A DNA stretch of 64,000 bases from Nocardioides sp. S5 (lineage in GTDB: Bacteria > Actinomycetota > Actinomycetes > Propionibacteriales > Nocardioidaceae). Position 1 is the stretch's first letter, and each line of letters starts with the position of its first letter. Both the position numbers and the translations under genes were made by a program. The notes below the pieces were generated by a model. The model worked only from the letters and a program-made list of their open reading frames with translations, did not search any database and was not told the origin of the DNA. Below are positions 57,746 to 64,000 of this stretch, in pieces. The DNA is taken from the NCBI RefSeq assembly GCF_017310035.1, contig NZ_CP022296.1:620001-684000 (forward strand), read 5' to 3'.

Positions 57746-58156
57746 ATGCGGGTCTTCCGCGCCGTCCTGGCGGCCTTCGTGGCCGCACTGCTCATGACCG
57801 GTGCGCTCAGCACCGGCGCCACCGCCGGCTCGCTGCCCCAGCGCATCATCGACGAGACACCGCCGGGCACCAAGCAGGTCACCTACAACGCCTTCAAGCT
57901 CAAGGGCACCGTCCTGGAGCCGCAGCTCGACGGCACCCTGCTGCCCTACGCCGACCAGAAGGTGAAGATCCTCAAGAAGAAGTGCGGCACCTGCAAGTGG
58001 AAGACGGTGAAGAAGATCAAGACCAACGAGGTCGGCGTCTTCAAGACCCGCATCTACGCACCCGAGAAGGGTCGCTGGAAGTGGCGCTCGAAGGTCGACC
58101 GCTCCAACGGGTTCAGCAGCACCAAGGGCAAGGTCTGGACGCTCTATTTCAAGTGA
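57746..58156 (+). CDS. Small secreted Lys-rich protein
   Basis: The protein has 136 residues from the ATG at 57746 with GAGGGGGAG upstream. The signal peptide is MRVFRAVLAAFVAALLMTGA. The mature part is basic, with a CGTC motif (KKKCGTCKWK) and alternating beta-strand pattern similar in style to the Lys-rich region of the GH16 protein at 29347. No catalytic residues are apparent. Possibly a wall- or polysaccharide-binding domain; unassigned. Confidence 0.7.
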   Translation: MRVFRAVLAAFVAALLMTGALSTGATAGSLPQRIIDETPPGTKQVTYNAFKLKGTVLEPQLDGTLLPYADQKVKILKKKCGTCKWKTVKKIKTNEVGVFKTRIYAPEKGRWKWRSKVDRSNGFSSTKGKVWTLYFK

Positions 58157-58175
58157 TCCTCGCCGGGGTGCCCCC

Positions 58176-58200
58176 TGAGGCTCCCGCGTGGGAGCGCTCA
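58176..58200. terminator. Terminator between the secreted protein and korB
   Basis: TGAG-GCTCCC (58176-58185) pairs with GGGAGC-CTCA (58190-58200) around a GCGT loop with one bulged base; outer GATCCTC/GAGGATC arms extend it. It lies between convergent genes. Confidence 0.65.
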
Positions 58201-59296
58201 GAGGATCGTCCAGGTGTCGCCGCCGCCGATCAGTGCCGCCAGCCGCGCGGAACGGTCGGCGGCGTCGTCGTCTCCGGGCACGGTGCTCGCCGACGCGACC
58301 TGCTCGCGTGCCGCGTCGTCGTACGTCGGGCGCTGGACCTGGCGGAAGATGCCGATGGGCGAGGTGTTGAGGTAGCCCGAGTCGGTCAGGCGCGAGATGG
58401 CGAACGCCATCGTCGGGTCGGGGTTGTGCGCGTCGTGGACGAGGACGTCCTCGGCGGCGACGTCGGCCGTCGCGACGACCTTCACGCCACCGGTCTCCTC
58501 GTCGCGCACCAGCGCCTTCGCGCCGCGGCCGTCCTCGAGCTGGGCGCCGAAGAGGACCGGCTCGCCGTGGACGAGCGGGATGATCGCGTCGGCCTTGGTG
58601 TCGGGCGACTTGATCGCGTCGAAGGCGCCGTCGTTGAAGATCGGGCAGTTCTGGTAGATCTCGACCAGCGACGTGCCGCGGTGCGCAGCGGCGGCGGCGA
58701 GCACCGAGGTGAGGTGCTTGCGGTCCGAGTCGATGGTGCGCGCCACGAAGGACGCCTCGGCGCCGAGCGCGAGGGACACCGGGTTGAACGGGTGGTCGAG
58801 CGAGCCCATCGGGGTGGACTTGGTGACCTTGCCGGTTTCCGAGGTGGGGGAGTACTGCCCCTTGGTGAGCCCGTAGATCCGGTTGTTGAACAGCAGGATC
58901 GTCATGTTCACGTTGCGGCGCAGCGTGTGGATCAGGTGGTTGCCGCCGATCGACAGCGCGTCGCCGTCGCCGGTGACGACCCACACGGAGAGGTCCTCGC
59001 GGGCCGTGGCGATGCCGGTCGCGATCGTCGGCGCGCGGCCGTGGATCGAGTGCATGCCGTAGGTGTCGAGGTAGTAGGGGAACCGCGACGAGCAGCCGAT
59101 GCCGGAGACGAAGACGATGTTCTCGCGACGCAGGCCGAGGTCGGGCAGGAAGGACTGCACGGCCTTGAGCACGGCGTAGTCACCGCATCCGGGGCACCAC
59201 CGCACCTCCTGGTCGGAGGTGAAGTCCTTGCCCGTCTGCTTCTCGTCGGTCGTCGGGACCGACTCGGTGCCGGAGCGGAGGGCGGGAAGTCCCAGG

Positions 59297-59304
<8 letters not shown>
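58198..59304 (-). CDS. korB: 2-oxoacid:ferredoxin oxidoreductase, beta subunit
   Basis: The protein has 368 residues. ThDP site: WCPGCGDYAVLKAV, SGIGCSSRFPYYLDTYG, VVTGDGDALSIGGNHL and LLFNNRIYGLTKGQYSPTS. With KorA it decarboxylates 2-oxoglutarate (or another 2-oxoacid) to the acyl-CoA and reduced ferredoxin. The beta subunit lacks a ferredoxin domain, as in the oxygen-tolerant mycobacterial enzyme. It overlaps korA by eight bases. Confidence 0.94.
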
Positions 59305-61237
<1,933 letters not shown>

Positions 61238-61245
61238 AAGCACAG

Positions 61246-61251
61246 ACGATA
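61246..61251 (-). promoter_or_regulatory. -10 element of korA-korB
   Basis: TATCGT on the minus strand, eight bases before the GTG at 61237. Confidence 0.4.
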
Positions 61252-61406
61252 GCCGCCGGTCCTGCGCCGCCCGGGGCTTCCTGCCCTGTGGGACGGCCTC
61301 CACGCCTGCGGTGTGACAGGGGTCATGCCGAAGGGCCGCGGCCCGGTGGACCCCCCGAGGGGTGAGGGCGTACGCCGTTGTGGCGCGCGCCCGCCCCGGC
61401 AGCCAC

Positions 61407-61412
61407 TAGCGT
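61407..61412 (+). promoter_or_regulatory. -10 element, leaderless start of the cobalamin-binding gene
   Basis: TAGCGT, six bases before the GTG at 61419. Confidence 0.5.
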
Positions 61413-61418
61413 GCGCCC

Positions 61419-62075
61419 GTGGACACCACGATGACGACGGCGGACGAGCTCTGGGCCGCGGTCGAGACCTTCGACGCGGAGGCCGCGGAGGTCGCCATCG
61501 CGCGGCTGCTGTGGGACGTGCCGCTGTCGGGGGCCGTCACGGGTGTCGTGCTGCCGTTCCTCCGCGAGGTCGGCGACCGCTGGGAGGCCGGCACCCTGTC
61601 CGTGGCGCACGAGCACTTCGTCACCGACATGCTGCGCCGCACCCTGTCGGCCCTCACGGCGGTCCCGCCGCAGCAGGTGCTGGACGACGCCTCGGCGCCC
61701 TCGCCCGTGGTGCTGCTCGCCTGCCCGCCCGGGGAGCGCCACGACCTGGTGCTGCTGTGCGTGGCGCTGATGCTGCGCGAGCGCGGGGTCCGGGCCCGCT
61801 TCCTGGGCGCCGACACCCCGATCCCGGCGATCCTCGCCGCCGCCCGGGTCACGGGCGCGGACGCGGTCGTGCTGGCGGCGACCCGACCCACCGCCTTCAC
61901 CGCGCACGCGTCGTCGCTGCGCCGCCTCGCCCAGGACTGCGCGCTCTACGCGGCGGGCCGTGGCGCGGACGACCAGGCCGTGGCCGAGATCGGCGCGGTC
62001 CCGCTGCCCGACGACCCGGTGCGGGCCGTGGTCTTCCTCGTCGGCGCGCTCACGAAGATCACCGACAGCTGGTGA
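61419..62075 (+). CDS. Stand-alone cobalamin-binding protein, CarH-like sensory module
   Basis: The protein has 218 residues. Residues about 10-85 form the helical cap domain with the W-x9-EH signature (W55, E65, H66) known from adenosylcobalamin photoreceptors. Residues about 95-215 are a B12-binding Rossmann domain with PPGERHDL, where H108 is a candidate lower ligand, and FLGADTP. The base after W55 is Glu, not the His seen in Thermus CarH. There is no DNA-binding MerR domain. A sensory, possibly light- or B12-responsive role is inference. Confidence 0.8.
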   Translation: MDTTMTTADELWAAVETFDAEAAEVAIARLLWDVPLSGAVTGVVLPFLREVGDRWEAGTLSVAHEHFVTDMLRRTLSALTAVPPQQVLDDASAPSPVVLLACPPGERHDLVLLCVALMLRERGVRARFLGADTPIPAILAAARVTGADAVVLAATRPTAFTAHASSLRRLAQDCALYAAGRGADDQAVAEIGAVPLPDDPVRAVVFLVGALTKITDSW

Positions 62076-62082
62076 GACCGGG

Positions 62083-62107
62083 CGCAGATTCGGTCACCGG
62101 TTCTGCG
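62083..62107 (+). terminator. Hairpin after the cobalamin-binding gene
   Basis: CGCAGA (62083-62088) pairs with TCTGCG (62102-62107), with CGGT/ACCG able to pair inside. It lies 8 bp after the stop. Confidence 0.45.
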
Positions 62108-62255
62108 TCATGCCCCTCGCCGGGGGCCGTCTCGTCTGCAGTAGGGATGCGAAAGGCGTCGCAGGGGAGCACCTGTCGCACCCGGTCGGTCGATCTCCCG
62201 TCACCCGATCGGTTCCCCCCAGGACGTGACAGGTGCCCCCGACCTACGAAGTGCT

Positions 62256-62289
62256 GGCGGTGCGGCCCACATGAGTGGACCGCACCGCC
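62256..62289. terminator. Strong inverted repeat, terminator-like
   Basis: GGCGGTGCGG (62256-62265) and CCGCACCGCC (62280-62289) are perfect arms; CCAC/GTGG pairs again inside around ATGA, with one mismatch between the stems. It could end the minus-strand sulfotransferase transcript. Confidence 0.6.
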
Positions 62290-62382
62290 GGCCTCAGCAG
62301 GCCAGGACTGCTGCCTACCTGCGGTGGTCGCGGCCGTGGGGGTCGGGAAGCAGGACGGCCCCGAGGCTCCTGCGCCTGATGC

Positions 62383-63009
62383 TCAGAACGTGTAGCCGAA
62401 GCGATCGATGTCCGCCTCGAAGACCTCGGCGACCCTGCGGCGCGCGGCGTCGGTGAAGTAGTCGCGGTAGTGCCCGTGCGGGGAGCTGTTGCGCCGGGGT
62501 GGTGCCGTGGGCTCCACGCCGAGTCGTTCCTGCACGACCTGCAGGTCGGCGGCGAGGCTCTCCGTCCGCCCGATGAAGTCCACCTCCCTGCCGTGCGCGG
62601 GGGCGTCGAGGTAGGCGACCTGGGGGCGGCCCATCCGCGGCCACTCCTCGGTGCCGCGCAGGACGAACTCCTCGAAATCGGCGTACTCTCCCACTGCCCG
62701 CCACATGTCGTTGCCCTGGTTCTTCACCGACCCGGGGCCGCCCTCGGTGATCCGGCGTCTCCAGTCCTCGATCATGGCGTACCAGGACACCATCCGGGCC
62801 CACGGGTTGCGGACGAATCCGTAGGACCAGTACGTCGTCAGTGCCGGTTCGGAGTCCAGGATCCGACCCAACGGTGCGTGGCGACCGCGTCGCGGCTCGA
62901 CCTGCTTGCGGGCATCGGGGCAGGCGCGGCGCATGACGCCCTCGACCGAGACGCCGCCGGTCTTCGGGACGTGGACGAACAGAACGCGGTGAGAGTCGCA
63001 GACCAGCAC
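62383..63009 (-). CDS. Sulfotransferase family protein
   Basis: The protein has 208 residues from the GTG at 63009; the longer frame runs across the neighbouring gene. The PAPS 5'-phosphosulfate loop is VHVPKTGGVS, and the 3'-phosphate segment is FVRNPWARMVSWY. It transfers sulfate from PAPS to a carbohydrate or similar acceptor. It is 41 bp after a second gene of the same family. Confidence 0.85.
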   Translation of the reverse strand: MLVCDSHRVLFVHVPKTGGVSVEGVMRRACPDARKQVEPRRGRHAPLGRILDSEPALTTYWSYGFVRNPWARMVSWYAMIEDWRRRITEGGPGSVKNQGNDMWRAVGEYADFEEFVLRGTEEWPRMGRPQVAYLDAPAHGREVDFIGRTESLAADLQVVQERLGVEPTAPPRRNSSPHGHYRDYFTDAARRRVAEVFEADIDRFGYTF

Positions 63010-63050
63010 ACCTGAGGCTATCCCAGGCGCCGGGTGCGCCCCGCAGCCGA

Positions 63051-63686
63051 TCACGCGTAGCCGAACACCTCGTAGTCGCGGGCATAGACCGCCCGGATGC
63101 GCGCGGCCACCTTGTCGGTCATCTCGACGTCCCGTGACGAGAGGCCACCCCCGGCCCCACTCTCCAGTGTGTGCGGGACCTCGGCCGGCAGGTCGAGCGA
63201 GAAGCGGGCGCTCAGGTCCGCGACGGCGGCTTCGAGACCGTCCTCGAACCGGTAGACCCGCGCCTGCGGGAGGACGAACTCGTGCTGCGGCCGCAGATGG
63301 TTGTCGAGCACGGCCGGGTTGCCCTCGAGGCGTGCCAGCAGGTCGTGGGTCCACGACTCGACGTGTCCCGCCCTGCCCGCCCCGGGCCGGCGCTTGTTGC
63401 GCATGACGTACTCCGACCGGAAGCGCATCAGCGGGTCGCGGGTCAGGAGGAACATCGCGTCGAACCGCCCGAGCCGCAGCATCTCCCTCAGCAGTGCGGC
63501 ATGCAGGTGCTGCGGAGGGATCCGGTGCAGCCGGCTCTGCTCCGGATGCGTGTGCGGCGTGGCACGTAGGCCGACGTCCCACCCCGCCCGGATGAACATC
63601 CGTTCGATGCTGGTGCCGCCGGTCTTGGGGACGTGGACGAACAGCACGGACTGCCCGTCCCGGGTGAAAATCGGCACGGCGCACAC
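63051..63686 (-). CDS. Sulfotransferase family protein
   Basis: The protein has 211 residues. It has the loop VHVPKTGGTSIERMF and the 3'-phosphate segment LLTRDPLMRFRSEYV. The start is the GTG at 63686; the GTG at 63677 is an alternative. Only the loop region resembles the preceding sulfotransferase closely, so the two probably act on different acceptors. It is divergent from the gene at 63740. Confidence 0.85.
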   Translation of the reverse strand: MCAVPIFTRDGQSVLFVHVPKTGGTSIERMFIRAGWDVGLRATPHTHPEQSRLHRIPPQHLHAALLREMLRLGRFDAMFLLTRDPLMRFRSEYVMRNKRRPGAGRAGHVESWTHDLLARLEGNPAVLDNHLRPQHEFVLPQARVYRFEDGLEAAVADLSARFSLDLPAEVPHTLESGAGGGLSSRDVEMTDKVAARIRAVYARDYEVFGYA

Positions 63687-63726
63687 TTTAGGGGCGCCGC
63701 CTCACTCCGTGCGGTCGGCTGCCAGA

Positions 63727-63732
63727 CATAAT
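63727..63732 (+). promoter_or_regulatory. -10 element, leaderless start of the terminal partial gene
   Basis: CATAAT, seven bases before the ATG at 63740. Confidence 0.45.
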
Positions 63733-63739
63733 CGGGCGC

Positions 63740-64000
63740 ATGTCCGTCAGACGCAGGGCGTGGCCGCGACGGGTGACCTGGACGCCGGCCACCCCGCCCG
63801 TGGAGCCACGCCGCCCACCACGCGTGGTGACGGTCGAGGACGCCTACCTCTCCGAGGTGGCCACCGGGAGACTGGCCACGGTCTACCACCTCGACCAGTG
63901 GTTCCGCGGCGCCGTCTACGACGCGACAGACAGGCTGGTGCCTGCCTCGCAGAAGGTCCTCGGCAACCCGCGTGGCAAGCGGGTCGCAGCCGACCCGGAC
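63740..64000 (+). CDS. 5' part of a possible family 61 glycosyltransferase
   Basis: 87 codons are open to the window edge. After a basic, Pro-rich start comes VTVEDAYLSEVATGR and the segment RGAVYDATDRLVPASQKV, which resembles the N-terminal region of GT61-type proteins. The family call is tentative because the catalytic part lies outside. Its placement beside two sulfotransferases suggests a surface polysaccharide locus. Confidence 0.5.
   Translation, partial: MSVRRRAWPRRVTWTPATPPVEPRRPPRVVTVEDAYLSEVATGRLATVYHLDQWFRGAVYDATDRLVPASQKVLGNPRGKRVAADPD

Larger units (their letters stand above)
62076..62382. other. 307-bp stretch without a gene
   Basis: No frame here has a credible start, length or family. 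It holds a hairpin after the cobalamin gene (62083-62107), a strong inverted repeat (62256-62289), a small GATGC-GAAA-GGCGTC hairpin near 62145 and a GGCC/GGCC stem near 62290. I do not recognise a riboswitch. It marks the passage from conserved genes to the sulfotransferase region. Confidence 0.5.

Noticed and set aside
62140..62240. Possible riboswitch in the 62-kb non-coding stretch
   Set aside because: Hairpins are present, including one with a GAAA loop, but no conserved core of a riboswitch class that I know can be placed, and the downstream gene is on the other strand.

Overview
The window is about 70% G+C, most starts are GTG or ATG with four-base stop/start overlaps, and the gene content is actinobacterial: system II cytochrome c maturation, menaquinone genes, a 14-gene nuo operon, Rex, a BldN-like sigma factor and a KorAB 2-oxoacid oxidoreductase. 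Gene order and protein flavour suggest Nocardioides or a close relative in the Nocardioidaceae; this is inference from composition and synteny, not from a marker gene.

Layout. 1-5076: a DUF5667 protein (cut by the window edge), a BldN-like sigma factor, a HAD-IB phosphatase, an acyl-CoA ligase, a glutaredoxin and a small membrane protein. 5160-8133: an accessory insert with a DUF222/HNH gene, an IS110-family element and REP-like palindromes. 8240-13878: rex-hemA-hemC-hemD(cobA)-hemB. 13901-21654: a lytic transglycosylase, hemL, a histidine phosphatase and the tlpA-ccdA-resB-ccsB cytochrome c assembly genes. 21664-29292: an Eis-like acetyltransferase, menA, an MFS transporter and small genes on the minus strand, then menE-menC-menD on the plus strand. 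29347-35727: a GH16 enzyme, an MBL hydrolase, menF, a degenerate adenylate-forming protein, an L,D-transpeptidase and menG. 35829-52459: Rex operator, nuoA-N and a polyprenyl diphosphate synthase. 53209-56701: a NUDIX gene and a second DUF222/HNH + IS110 unit. 56737-62075: rarD, a secreted protein, korB-korA and a CarH-like cobalamin-binding protein. 62076-64000: a non-coding stretch, two sulfotransferases and the start of a possible glycosyltransferase.

The core acts as one respiratory supercluster. Hem enzymes make haem precursors, TlpA/CcdA/ResB/CcsB attach haem to c-type cytochromes, Men enzymes with the polyprenyl synthase make menaquinone, and complex I reduces it with NADH. Rex, the NADH/NAD+ sensor encoded at the head of the hem operon, has an operator-like site before its own gene and a very good one just before nuoA.

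The most notable observation concerns the two IS110 copies. They are identical, lie in direct orientation 48,571 bp apart, and bracket the whole respiratory cluster. Each sits inside a split REP-like palindrome. The 226-nt leader before the transposase folds on paper into two guide-loop hairpins: one carries nine bases of the flanking target, the other carries nine bases of the element's own right end. This is the architecture of an IS110 bridge RNA.
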